This document shows positions 36,439 through 48,694 of a stretch of 64,000 nucleotides of DNA, piece by piece. The stretch lies in assembly GCF_001625305.1 (NCBI RefSeq), contig NW_017802379.1, positions 702,910 through 766,909 on the forward strand, given 5' to 3'. The stretch comes from Branchiostoma belcheri. Lineage: Eukaryota > Chordata > Leptocardii > Amphioxiformes > Branchiostomatidae. Both the position numbers and the translations under genes were made by a program. The notes below the pieces were generated by a model, which saw nothing but the letters and a program-made list of their open reading frames with translations, was not told the origin of the DNA and did not search any database. Numbering within the stretch: position 1 is the stretch's first letter; every line of letters starts with the position of its first letter.

Positions 36439-39400
36439 TCACTGTTTGCATCTCCCGATGTGCATTTTGATGACGCCCTTCTTGTGCAGTTTCTGCAGCA
36501 GTTTGAACTCCTCCGGCAGCTTGTGGAAGGTGTTGTTCTGCGTGTGCTGGTAGTCGTACAGATAGTAGTGGTACGGCACCTCCTGACCATCATAGTCCAC
36601 CGGGAACGGCCAGTACCCGTACAGGTGTGTCTGCTTACACATGGCGAGGGCGATGGTGGTGAACACCAGGCCTGGTGGGGCAGAAGGAGGGATGAACGAA
36701 TGGATGAATGAATGAATGAAGGAAGGAATAAATGAATGGATGGATGAATGAATGCATGATTAACTGATGGATTCAATAAATGGATGAATGAATGAATGAA
36801 TGAATGAATGAATGAAGAAATAAATGGATGAATGTATGAATTAAAGAAGAAATGAATGAATAAGTGAGTGAGTGAGTGGGTGAATGAATGAAAAGGATGC
36901 TCAGTCACAGATAGTCCAAGCGTATCCGGAACCGTGTCCGGGGCAAATCTACGTTCCTGGATAGGCGGAGACTACCTAGAATCGTGTCTGAGCCTAACCC
37001 TAACCCTTAACCCATTTACGCATATAACAAGTAGCCTCTACCAGGCTTGAGGGCACGGCTGGAATTATAGTAGAAATCGGCCCGAAATAGAGAGATAAGG
37101 CCCACGTGGGCCGGCAAACTGTAAACTGGATGGCTAAACTCCCTCGGCGTGTTATCTCTCTATTTCGGGCCGATTTCTACTATAATTCCAGCCGTGCCCT
37201 CAAGCCTGGTAGAGGCTATATAACAAGTAACACCTCACCGCTGCTCGCCCTTTCACTGGTCAGCCCGTTTTCCTTCCAGAAGTCGTTGACGGCCCGCAGG
37301 AAGACCGGATGTGACGACACGATCTGGCTTTTCGCCCCCATGGCTCGCACGATCATGATGGCACGCAGGACCAGTTTTGCCTTCAATAACAAAACGCACG
37401 TGACGCCCTTGACACATATTTTGTATCTATATCTGTATAGCGGTATATTAAACCGTTCCTCGGCGTAACACACACAGAACCTTCCCCCGACCACCAACCA
37501 AGGTTGGCGGCAGGTTGGAAGCAGTCTGGCCAGATTTAGGCCACTCCTACCTTTCGATACGAAGGGAATCGAATTTGGGTTAAATTTGAGTCAAATTTGA
37601 CTGCTCACCATGCGCCGACCACTGCTGGCCTACTCCCAACCAGCAGCCAACCAGTCCACAACCATGGCCCAACCTCCCATCAACCCGCGAATGTTTTAAA
37701 CATTTTGAAACATTCGTCTGGCGAAGCCAACCTCGCCGAACACCATGGCCAGCCACATATATGGCAGTAAATTAGCGTTATTTTTAACTAGAAGAAGATT
37801 TATGAAAAACAAAATGACAGTGTACCTTTGAGTCATAGTGGAACATGTGTGTCCATAGCTTGGTCCCCTCCGAGGTGTCGTACTGTTTCAAGTATTCAAT
37901 AAAGTCCGTGATCATCTTTTCTTTCTTAAAGTCAAACAAGCTGGGAGGGTGAAAAGTGTCACTGTCACTGTCAAGAACAAGTTTCTGTTGAAATAGTTCC
38001 TTTTTCACACAATATATTATCACACACAGATGTAGATACAAGATGTTTGCATAACATAACAAGGTACGTCAATATAGTACGCCATAAAGCAGTTACCCAA
38101 GCAACTGGATATGATTTTGAAAACAGTCAGACGTTTCAGGTAGAATCCACTACCTTTCATCGGTGACACTAGTATAATCTTTATTACCACTTTTTCTTCT
38201 TGTCCTTCTTCTTGTATACTGCTGAGCCCAATTTACATTGGATTAATAGCAGCTGGACATGTGTTAGTTACAAAACAGGTGACCGGTACAAATAAAAACA
38301 AGGGTAACTGAAGGAGGGGACACTAAGGAACGTAAATAACTGAATCTGTGGGTGAAAAGACATGACAGTGCATTTAGTGTGTTAGTAGAACATATATACA
38401 TATATACAACTTACACCACAGTTATTAAGTACTTGTGAATAAAGAAAATTGCTGTTCTTAACTCACAATTCTTTAAGTCCGGAGGGGTTCATGGAGATGA
38501 AGTTTGCTTTGGTTCCGACGTCCTCGTAATAGTCGACGCTTGCCTTGATGTTGTTTCCGCTCGCCTTGGAGAAAAGCTCCATAGTCAGGGGAGGGACGTT
38601 GTTCCTGTCAAGGCAAAACTCAATGTTGTTTCGGTTCACAGTATTACAATTATCAAACTCGCCAAAGCTCCCAATTATATATTCGCCTATTTAGAACCTC
38701 CCTGGCTCAAATGAGTATGAAATTTAAATGTATGGAGTGATCTTTCCCTCAATGAAAATTTCAGATCTTACGAATGTAAAAGTTTTTATATATTACTACC
38801 TTTTATTGCAATTTGATGATATGTTTATATTTTATCTTATAACAAGTTTTGAGTAAGATTGTGTTGTACGGAATCAGCAATTCAGCCTTTCGAGCTGCGA
38901 GTGATTTATATTTCGATAAATCACTTATCACCAAACGCGATTTCAAGTCTCAAACAAAATACCTGAGCACATATTGGCTGGAGTCAATGTCAGGCCCACA
39001 GCTACTGTTCAACAGGATTCCTCCGTTTCCCACCACGCTGCAGCTTTCGTACAGCGTGTCGGGCCAGAGAACCTCCTGCATGGAGAGACAAGTTATGAAA
39101 TGTAACTAATGCGTTCTGCTACTTACTAATGGTGTCGTGTAAAGTGCCTTTACCAAGGACACAAGGTTGGTGACATGGACATGGCAGGATTCGAACCCGG
39201 GACCTCTTGGTTCTGAGCCAAATGCTCTGCCGTTACGACACACGACCCTACAATGATGGACTATTCATCATTATAATCCTAGATCCTACCTCTGGTAGAA
39301 AGTTGTACACATCCGGGATCATGTAGTAAGTGGACTTGTTCCTCCCCTCGAAGAACGGAATGACGGAGCCGAGCGGCATCGTCTTCTTACTCGCGTACAG

Positions 39401-39632
39401 GTAGTCCTGGATCTGCGTTCTCTGCCAGATTTGCTTCCTATAGAGAGATACGGGAAATACACAAGGATAGCACTGTTTTTGCATCCCAGAACATACACAC
39501 ACACACAGATGCAAACACACAGATACACACAGATACGCACACACACACACATTAATAAACGCACACACACACGCACACACAGACACACACACACAGACAC
39601 AGACACACATAGACACACAGACACACAGAGAG

Positions 39633-39665
<33 letters not shown>

Positions 39666-39675
39666 CACAAACACA

Positions 39676-39737
<62 letters not shown>

Positions 39738-40823
39738 CACAAACACACACACACACACACAAACAAACAAACAAGAACAATACTTCCGTACCCACATGTA
39801 ACAACGACATTACCTAATCAGTTCGATACGAGCCATGTTGAAGTCCAGATCCGGCAGTTTCTCCAGCAGTGACGAGTCGGCCACCTGCTGTAGCAGGTCC
39901 TGGTACGCCTTCTTGTTAGGTTTGTACTTCGGCATTTTACGTCTCAGTGGTGCCAAATGCTTCACGTCTTTCTTCACCTTTTGAATTTGAGGTAATTCTT
40001 TGCTGGAATAGAAAACATTTTATTTCATTACAACGTTTTTCTATGGTCTTTAGACGAGTAAGAAAGTGAGTGAGTGAATGAGTGGGTGGGCAGGTTGCAA
40101 TTGGTGGTTAGTTGATTAAATTAATGAATTATAAGCGAGCAAATGAAATTTCTGTTATCTTTCATTGATGCGAATGAACTCGCTTTTTTATAAAGCCAAA
40201 CAACAGAAATCACTATTGAAGAGGTTGATTATGTTTGACCTTGAATTAGAGCAGTCTGGTTGAGAGTGACGACTGGTTACGCCTTCACGTAGCCTTCTGT
40301 GCAGGCCTCCGGGCGGGTGGGAGTTTGATACTGCGTTTTGTAGAGTTTTAACGCGTTCTTTTAACTGCCAACCGTCCTGCAACCAGCAGCCGAGATGAGA
40401 AGTGTTCCATCTACCAACGTTAAAAACTCTACAAAACGCAGTGTCAAAACTCCAACCCGCCCGGAGCCTGCACAGAAGGCTACCTTTTCGGAGAACGTCA
40501 TGCAAGCCCCCGATATGAGAGACACACAGAAAACACACACGAAACAAGCTGTAGTACCTGACAACCTCGCGTTGTTGTTGTTGTTGCTGCATGTGTGGCT
40601 GTAGTTCATGTTTGACCTCCGCCATTTCTGGACAGTCGCACTGGCTCTCGCTGTAGTACAGCCAGCCGAGCCACAGCACGTCTTCAACCAACAGTAGCAG
40701 GCAGAGGCAGAGCAGCGGGTGCCGGTACACGAACGTCGCCCTCCCGCCGCCGGACCCCGAGTCTTTCCGCTGAGCCCGGGCATGACTTTGGAACGATGTA
40801 CTAGCAGTAAGCGGGGGCTTCAT
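36439..40823 (-). CDS. Alpha-2,8-sialyltransferase-like, ST8Sia family, copy 2
   Basis: Same Golgi enzyme class as copy 1. Exons: 40823-40558, 40002-39814, 39437-39290, 39075-38963, 38604-38467, 37940-37826, 37380-37239, 36671-36439; in phase throughout, 447 residues. The cytosolic tail ([20 protein letters not shown]) is followed by a signal-anchor starting [11 protein letters not shown], then a glutamine-rich stem. Sialylmotif L reads [17 protein letters not shown]. The DVGT element and NFISMNPSG precede motif S ([18 protein letters not shown]). The last exon has [17 protein letters not shown] (motif III) and H-K-L-P-E (VS). All catalytic features are present. Exon 7 is exactly 142 bp in both copies; other exons differ by multiples of three or with compensating changes. 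Introns have filled with different repeats in the two copies. Confidence 0.92.
36690..36895. repeat. (GAAT)n / (ATGA)n microsatellite
   Basis: Imperfect tetranucleotide array in the last intron of ST8Sia copy 2, immediately upstream (in gene direction) of the exon 8 acceptor. Confidence 0.92.
37032..37218. mobile_element. MITE, TAGCCTC family, near-perfect palindrome
   Basis: TAGCCTCTACCAGGCTTGAG and the next ~50 bases are mirrored at the right end, ending TGGTAGAGGCTA; 187 bp. Located 20 bp from exon 7 of ST8Sia copy 2, so very close to its donor. Confidence 0.85.
38090..38170 (+). repeat. Dispersed ~90-bp repeat
   Basis: Closely matches 16678-16760 (CAACTGGATATGATTTTG, GACGTTTCAGGTAG, CCACTACCTTTCAT). 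Lies in intron 5 of ST8Sia copy 2. Confidence 0.7.
39125..39248 (-). mobile_element. tRNA-derived SINE copy
   Basis: The minus strand reads TGTCGTAACGG (A-box region), GAACCAAGAGGTCCC, then GGGTTCGAATCC (perfect B box) and the family tail. Lies in intron 3 of ST8Sia copy 2, ending about 40 bp from the exon 3 donor. Confidence 0.78.
39493..39775. repeat. (CA)n microsatellite
   Basis: Interrupted CA/CAGA array of ~280 bp in intron 2 of ST8Sia copy 2, the same intron that holds the CACT array in copy 1. Long Cys-Val frames across it are artefacts. Confidence 0.95.
40290..40482. mobile_element. MITE, TAGCCTT variant
   Basis: TAGCCTTCTGTGCAGGCCTC and following bases are mirrored by GGAGCCTGCACAGAAGGCTA at the right end; arms of ~75 bp. 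Lies in intron 1 of ST8Sia copy 2. Confidence 0.8.
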
Positions 40824-41872
40824 TATTGTGAAGTGTGTATGTCAGACGGAACATTTGTAGTTATAAGTTGTGGGACCGGCGGGGCAACTTACACGTGTGA
40901 TGACGTGGTCGTGATAATAGGTAGGTTCAAGGATAAAGGACACTCAAAATGACGTGTACCCAGTAAGAGTTAGCCTCTACTAGGCCTCTGCAAAGGCTTT
41001 AAAGAGTAGAAGTCAACCAAATACACGGATAATATGCTATCTGTCTATTTGGCAAATTTCTACTGTTTTCAACTGCTTCCGAAGACTGGTAGAGGCTAAG
41101 TAAAAGTGACAGACTTAATGATTAGCTCCATAATTTTGCTCCTTTATTAATTTCTTCTAACATTATGCTTCTTTAGATAGTAAGATCAGACTCAAAGTTG
41201 CCATAGGTTGTCTATAAATTGGGCAGAAACTATTGTTGCCAAACAACTAACAATATTGCCTGAAGCAAATGACCACGGCCTCCGCAAGGTCATGCATTGA
41301 AGGCGGTCGGATCAGAGACAGACAGCCTGTGTTACGAGTACACAATCTCTCGCTGCCAGCGGCGCTATTTGCCTTTAATGGTACGCTCTGTGTACGCCTT
41401 TGATGGAATCTCATAAGGATACGTGTCAACTTTCTTATCATGCGCGATGCCATTTTATTCAACAATACAGCAAGAAAGCATGCATTGTTTAATAGAAACA
41501 CACAGATTCGATATACACCTGATGAAAGTTGAGTCAAAAAGATATGTGCAGTCCTCAATTACCAACCAAAACTCTTTTTTTACACAAGTAAATAGTAGGT
41601 AATAGTAGGTAGTCTGTATACTTCAGTAAGATTCTACTGTAATTTTTACTTCTGCTTGATATATGACCTGTATTTAGCTCGTAAGAGCATAAGCATACAA
41701 TAAGGTCTTTCATTAATTCATTAACCATGTTTTATGTTTTCTTTTTTGGCCTTCTACTTGGTACTGGTTTCCTTTATTTTGCGCCAGTCGAACGGGTGGC
41801 AAATGGATACTGTTTTGACAATTTGATACTTCTTGGAGATTACTAGTAACGATTTTTAACTGGATATGCCAT
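40824..41872. other. Intergenic region
   Basis: Upstream of ST8Sia copy 2 and downstream of the orphan gene. One MITE at 40971-41098; no gene seen. Confidence 0.55.
40971..41098. mobile_element. MITE, TAGCCTC family
   Basis: TAGCCTCTACTAGGCCTCTG faces CTTCCGAAGACTGGTAGAGG-CTA; the inner text shares TTTCTACT with the other family members. 128 bp. Confidence 0.72.
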
Positions 41873-44800
41873 TCACATCAGTCTCCATGTTGGTTTCGCC
41901 ACGGTCGGTCCGAGCCCGACGATTCCGAAGACGTAGACCGAGGTGGTGGCCCGCATCCGGCGGACGAGCTTGCGCGCCTTCCCGATGGCGTGTTCCAGCG
42001 CCTCCGTCGCCTTCTCCGACACCGTGATGGTCCCGCGGAACTTGTCGTGGAACCGGACGCCGAGGAGCTCGTCCGCGGACATACCTGAGGCGCAAAGGAT
42101 AAAACTTGAGAAGAGTTTTGTACATGATATACAGATTAGTATTGCGTCGTATTTGATACGATGAACATCATTTTACACTAGTTTGTACAACGAGTTGAAC
42201 TTAATAGACTGATAACACCTATGTTTCCCTACTTCATACACCTAAGCACTAATACAGACAAATGGTGATGATGTATATGATGATGATGATATTGAATATT
42301 GGACTATTCTAATTGAGTCCCGACCTGGCTGCACATTCGATAAAAACGTAATCAGGTCGGGGGGGGTGACCTCAAACACACCTGGACACCGTCACCTGGC
42401 AACAAGAGATTTCCCATTCGGAGCACAGGAGACCGGCCAGGGCGAAGGGGAAACGAGTGTCAGTTTGAATCTCGCAGTACGCCCTTTGCTTCTGGCTGAC
42501 TTTTGTTACCTTTAGCCCTTCCCCGGAGATCGCACAGATGTCAGACACAGGATATGGCACAACCCACCTGCAATGGTCTTCGCACACCGCTGCAGAAACA
42601 CCCTGTCCGTGTAGCTGGGTATCCAGCTGCCGCCGTTGTGGCTCAGCACGCCGCCGGTAGGGAGCGCTCCTAACTGCGCCACGCTCACGGCCACGTACTC
42701 CAGGTGGATAACTGCCACCCATGACACCTGTAACGGAAGGAGGTAAGTGCATGCTGTGATATGGGGTTAAAATTTATCTTAACACATCTCGTAATCGCAT
42801 TGGAAAGGTTTTACAGAAAGCATGAATTGGGCTTTAATACATGCATTGCATTATGATAAAATATAATCAAATTTTGCTTGTGGCGTACATTGGCAGTGAC
42901 TTAATGTCATTGACAAACATACTTTACAGGACGTACCTCTCCCCACCCAGGTGTAAAAAAGGTACCTGACTTCAGTTGGGTAGGTAAAACTTTTACTAAA
43001 AGGCAGTGGAAGGAAAAAGCTATGATTCGCCTTCCAATACCGTTCCTTAGACACTGTGGTTTGAAAAGACCTTGGTACTACCTTTACCTTTATTGTAGCC
43101 ACCCGCCCTACTTTCCCCAGCGCCCTGGACCTTAATACCCTACTAGAGCGGAGTTTGTGTTACAGAGCTGTTGACTAGATCATGTATACCTAATGCTTCG
43201 GTTAAAATGATAATTCGTGTGTAATATACAATGCACTACTATATCCTTCTACTCGTAGAAATGATGATTCCTACACTGTCAGGGATGTCATCCTCGTTTT
43301 GAAGCATCCTAACCGGAACATCTGGCTCTGCATCCAGGTCCGCACTACATCCCCACGGACCGTCATTAGATGCGGGGTAGATCACTACATCTGTAGTCTC
43401 CACTGGAAACAAAAGCCGACAAGAGGCTGAGTAGAATAAGAAGTGATATGCCATGCATCAGAAAAAAAGCGCACCCTCCCAAAAAAGCCCTAGCCCTAAA
43501 CCTACTAATATGAATACATACATGTATTTGTTCATTCAAATCATTTCCATCTTGCTACGACTTTACCATGATAGTCACTTGTGTGCTTCTTATGTTGCGT
43601 TGTTTGAGTACACATTCCTAATAACCTGTGGTTTTCTATACTACAGCCATATCACCAAGTAGGTTCCTAATATGACTCCAAATAAGTGATTGCATGTTTC
43701 CGTTGTGAATAATTGATGAATATATCATATTTTTTCAAGTTGGTAAAACACGGCTGTCAGACACGTATACCCTGAAGCATGGACTCTTTCACACTTTTCA
43801 ACGACCATTCATGTTTCGGTTGATGGAGCATAATTTTCAAGCTGACCTTGGCTATTATAGATGAAGAACACTCTCTTTCCGGTATAAGATGGGATGGTTG
43901 AAAATTTCATGCATGTATAAAGAACATTTGGGCCACATCTTGCGTGTTTTGTGGTCTTTAAATGATACATACTAAATGTTTAGCATCATATTCCAAATAC
44001 GAATCAAGGGTGACAATGCGGTGCGTGAACAAATAGTATGATGTAAAAGACAACAAGGCACGAAAAGTTTTAAAAGTTAATCATTAGAACTATTAGCGTA
44101 TGTTCTTTATCTGAGTTGTTTTACCTTGGTCCACAGACTTGTCGATTGTCCACGCGTCCTGCCCGTCCGCCATGTAGTATGACCGCGCGCACAGGGCGGG
44201 CGGCACGGCCGTGAGGAACGCCGCCTTGAACCCCACCCGGTCCATCCCCCTGCCGATGGCCGGAGCCAGGTCCGTGCCGTACAGCCGCTGCATGCCCCGC
44301 CGCAGCGTCCGCAGGATCTTACTCACCGTGTCCAGAACAATCTGGGGGAAGATGCAAACAAGGACTATATATATTATGTCCTTGATGCAAAATAGCCTCT
44401 ACCATGCTTCAGAAATGCTACTATTCTTCGCTGGCGACCAGAGGTGAAGCGCGACTTGCGATCTGCGAGGAGACGCAAGTTAGCCTCTACCAGGCTTCAG
44501 AAGTAGCCTGGGTGCCAGAATGTTTTTATGACCTACCTAGGCCAGGTTCCTTGGATACAGGGCCAACATGCCACCATGAAAATTATACCACAGACCCCCC
44601 CCCCCTCAGTTAGACCCTGATTCACATTGGCCAAGGTATTATGGGTCTGGCATCCAGGTTACTTCAGATGCGGCTGGAAAGAGTAGAAATTGGCCAGATG
44701 GGCAGATGTCATTGTATTAGCTTTTACCAGGTTTCGGAAGCGGCTTGAAAAAGTAGAAATTGTCAAAATCGACATATAACATTTTTCGGGGTACGGGTAG

Positions 44801-45138
44801 CGAGTGCAAAGGAACCCCGTAACAAAACGGATGGCACTCGGGCTAGTTTTAAGCCATATGTAACCTGTTAATGTTAACAAAGGTTATATATCCAGGATGT
44901 TTCTATATGACTTGTTCTTTGAGGGATCGGAACGTACGTATAATGTACAAATATACTTGCAAAGTATTAACTACAGACCACACAAACAGCGACCAACCAA
45001 ACTACAGCACGGCCTTTGCAGGAGGTGCTGAAAGTCCTGTTGCCGTACCTGAGTCGGCGGAGCTCCCTCCATCTCTGCTGACTGCCCCGGCCGATCGTCG
45101 GATGCTGTCACCGGGGTGGAACCAGACTGCTTTGCCAT
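41873..45138 (-). CDS. Orphan five-exon gene, 268-residue protein of unknown function
   Basis: I do not recognise this protein. Exons 45138-45049, 44341-44125, 43402-43275, 42727-42568, 42084-41873 join with matching phases (0,1,0,1) and consensus sites, and exons 2, 4 and 5 are much more GC-rich than their introns, which supports a real gene. Residues 1-30 are polar (MAKQSGSTPVTASDD). Residues 31-102 contain a basic amphipathic stretch (KILRTLRRGMQRLYG) and a small-residue hydrophobic run (FKAAFLTAVPPALC). Residues 103-145 are acidic. Residues 146-198 contain a predicted beta-rich stretch (WVAVIHLEYVAVSVAQLG). Residues 199-268 have a helical basic segment (HAIGKARKLVRRMR) and end in TWRLM. 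No signal peptide or classical transmembrane helix is seen. An in-frame ATG at 45192 could extend the N-terminus by 18 residues. Confidence 0.6.
44391..44780. repeat. Fragmented TAGCCTC-family MITE arms
   Basis: Single arms (TAGCCTCTACCATGCTTCAG at 44393, TAGCCTCTACCAGGCTTCAG at 44481) and internal pieces (GGCTGGAAAGAGTAGAAATT, GGCTTGAAAAAGTAGAAATT) lie close together without complete partners. Probably nested or broken copies in intron 1 of the orphan gene. Confidence 0.5.
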
Positions 45139-46172
45139 TATAAACACTGAACAAACCCTCAACACACGTGAGCAGTTGTCAACATCAAACAAATTACGTA
45201 ACTTGATGTTTATGCTAGATCAACCGAGCCCCGGCGACTCTAAAATCTGATGTTAGAAACTGCAAAGATCAAACTCGTTGCATTAACAAAGCGCAAAATA
45301 AAGCACGGCTCCTCACGCATGTCCTCCGCACCAGTGGCACGACATCACAGCGAGTCTGTCACGACAACGATCAAAGCAAGGACCCTCTTGATCTGGAACA
45401 AACCTCTGCATACGAACCTATTTAAAGTCTGCGTTATATTTATAATGGCTATTAAAGTCTGTACGTGTTATATTCATAATGGCTACATGGCAACATTGTC
45501 ACATACGGTAATGCTCTCTACGTGATCAAAGGTAAAATCCACGGCGTGATAAAGATTAAGTCGTGATTAGTGTGGATTAACACGCTCCAGTGATCTACGC
45601 TGTCCTAACTACCATTAGGGGTCGTCTCAAAGGTTCCAGGTTTGCAGCAACCGCGTCGAAAAGGGCGGAGCTTACCGTACTGTTTAATTTCCTTTGGGGT
45701 TTGTTTGAGCTTATGTTAATTCATGAAATACTAAAATCAGCTGCTGACCGCTATTAATCAAAGTTATACCTAACTATAGAGTTACTATAGAGAAATGATC
45801 CGAGGAAAGCATAACTATGATTTTTTTCTTATTCAAAAAATCATATGATGATGAGAATAAGTCCAACTCACGAAACTTAGTCCGTTCCGTGCAGAAAGGT
45901 CAATGATCAACATGAAAAACAAAATATGGTATAAAAAATGGAGAGCCTTAATCTTAAAATGGAATAAAAAAAATCAAATGCCAAGAACAACGGACTTTCA
46001 CATTTCCCGAACATCCCTTGACTGTAAGTGCCAAGTCAACTCTAATAGGGGTTTAATGACGACCAGCATCCAAAAAGGGAAAAGGGTAAGCTTGGTCGGC
46101 GCCGACGATCCCTAACGCAGACAAGTGTGATGGTCGTTAGCGTTCACGTTATGTGCGATTAGTCTGACATTG

Positions 46173-46277
46173 TAGGCTCCTTTGCAGGCGTTCCGGAAGC
46201 GCTCGGCGTTCTTCTTATCCGCGCTGGAAAAAAAAAAGAAACGCCGACCGCTCCCGGGACGTCTGCAAAGGAGGCTA
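46173..46277. mobile_element. Short MITE, TAGGCTCC variant
   Basis: TAGGCTCCTTTGCAGGCGTT at the left faces ACGTCTGCAAAGGAGGCTA at the right around a poly-A centre; 105 bp. Confidence 0.7.
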
Positions 46278-46401
46278 ATGACAACGAGCCAGCGAAAACG
46301 TCCATGTGCACCTGATCTTGGTTGTACCCTACTCTCAAGGGGAACACTATACAGGAGTGACAAGTCTGACACACGCTATCCATGCCTGGATAATTAGATT
46401 G

Positions 46402-46650
46402 AAGATCACCTTCGATACAGGTATAGTCAACACACACGTAAAGATCACCTTCGATTCAAGTATAGTCAACACACACGTAAAGATCACCTTCTAATACAAG
46501 TATAGTCAACACACACGTAAAGATCACCTTCTAATCTATACAAGTATAGTCAACACACACGTAAAGATCACCTTCGCTACAAGTATAGTCAACACACACG
46601 TAAAGATCACCTTCGCTACAAGTATAGTCAACAAACACGTAAAGGTTACC
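46402..46650. repeat. Minisatellite, ~7 units of 38-44 bp
   Basis: Each unit contains AAGATCACCTTC and GTATAGTCAACACACACGTA; unit starts near 46402, 46441, 46479, 46519, 46563, 46602 and 46640. Length variation lies in the CTAATACAA/CGCTACAA linker. Confidence 0.9.
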
Positions 46651-47043
46651 AAGCAGAGCCATGCATTTATTGTAATCGGATGATGAGATCTAGTTATCTG
46701 GCGTCGACAGTGTAAATAGGGTGCTTATGTAACTGGTATTTCCTTTACTTAACGTTAAGTATCAGATGCAGGGGAGTGTGACAAAACGTTGGTATTCTCT
46801 CCCAGTGTTTCACGTCTGTATCGAGTCTGAGTTTTAATCTTACATAATTTATGCTTTACTTTATTTCCTCCATGTGCGGATGTTTTGTTTTCGGTGTTGT
46901 TTTCAACAGTACACGCACAGAATAATCCTAATCAATCATGAACACTATGTACTACTATTTGTGTATAATATTGATCTTAATTGTTTATTTTATGTAACGC
47001 TAACAGCCCGGCCGGGCACTAGTTTGGAAAGGTGACACAGGAA

Positions 47044-48644
47044 TTAGCGCCACACAGCGACAGCCGCGATGAACTGCAGGGCGATGATCAGCAGTGCTGA
47101 TGGGAGAGTAGAAGCGCCACCGCTGGTGCGCATGCTCTCGGGGCACTTGTCCTCCGCCCAGGCCATTATAGAGTCGTACTTTCCGTCTGCGATCGGGAAA
47201 AAAGTAAGAAGTATTTGTTAAGTGTTTGACATGAAGCATCTTCAGTTGATGTTACGTGCTGACCAAACAGTTTTGTTATACCTAAAAATGGTCAACACAC
47301 AATTGTACTAGGTCAAAATCATATAGATTATCATAACGGTTTAAACTCTAGTATATTTTGATACTCCGTTAGTGATGACTATGGAAACTTTCCATAGTTA
47401 TACAAATATACAAAGGCTTTGGTTCTCCAACGTGCCGATTCGTCCCGATGCGTTTTCAAATCCCACATGTACGGTGGCCCACAGGCACAACTGTCGTCGA
47501 AAGTTGTACCTGTGGGCCACCGTACTCCTAAACTATATATGGACAGCATGGTTTTCATGACGTACCTCCTATGTACTCCATGATGATAGGAGTATCCTCG
47601 GGACCGCAGTTGGGCTCGTCTGCTGTGATATTGGCCACAACAGCATCCATTTCGGAGTACATACTGTAAAAAAAGAATTTATAAGATCAGTAACGTCCAT
47701 GGCTGGGTTTTGGGACTATCAAAAGAAAATTGCTTTATCCATACTTTATCATATCATATTTCGCTTTAACAACTATACTGTTAGATGCGCAAAGGGTCGT
47801 TTGGTTTAATGCAGCCTTCTGCCGCATCGCAGGTCTCGAAGCTGGTGTGTTGCGCCGAATGTCGGTTATACTGGTTATACATATACATATACAGAAATAA
47901 ATTCGAACACAACTCCCCGCAAGACGGTGCATGCGTGGAAGGAAAAAGTGAAGTAAGAGAAAGGACCTGCAGAAATCCTCCTCCATCCCCATCTCCTGTG
48001 TGTCGGTGAGAGAGTCCATGTAGTCCCGTACCTCCTGCCGCATGTCTGTCCCCAGGGACTGCACACACTGAGTACTCGTACTGTTCTCAGCGTCACGTTT
48101 GCCACGGGATCCTACGACTACGTATACAATGTAAATAGATACATAAGTTAGAAAACCAAATACATATTAGGTTTACCATCATTTGTTCTAGCCCAATAAT
48201 AGACTGCTTTGTTCATTTTTCCTTTAACACATTCATGCATGTGGTGACCAGCCCACCAAACACTTGCTACATAATGTGAACCAACACCACAGACAAAGAC
48301 CAATCTGAGAACTGGCCGCTCTTTCTGTCCCTACCGTAAAAGACATATATTTGAAGGAAACATATTTCCTTACCACAATGCGGAGAAGGGTTGGTACTTG
48401 TCACCAGGTACATGCTGCCGTGAGAGTTCGGGTAGTTGATGGCAGGATACCCCATCACCGAACAGGCACTGGGAAAACAAGAAACAAACACACTGTGTCA
48501 AGAGCAAGGGTTTTAACGTTGAACAAAGCGGCTTACCAAATTTCGAAACTATCCGTCCATAGCTTCTTGAGCTTTATACAAATAAATGCTCACACACAAC
48601 ACACATACACACATACACACACGCACACGCACACATACTCATAC

Positions 48645-48694
<50 letters not shown>

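Larger units (their letters stand above)
45139..47043. other. Intergenic region
   Basis: Upstream of the orphan gene and downstream of the lipase gene. Holds a MITE at 46173-46277 and a minisatellite at 46402-46650; no gene seen. Confidence 0.55.

Noticed and set aside
39186..39247. tRNA-like sequences with perfect B boxes
   Set aside because: They lack a consistent cloverleaf, and each is joined to the same non-tRNA tail, so they are SINE heads and not tRNA genes.
39248..39817. Long Cys-Val and Thr-His frames on both strands
   Set aside because: They come from the CA microsatellite. Only 39437-39290 on the minus strand is a real exon (ST8Sia copy 2 exon 3).
46402..46650. Regularly spaced repeats resembling a CRISPR array
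   Set aside because: Units are contiguous with no unique spacers, and the genome is eukaryotic; it is a minisatellite.
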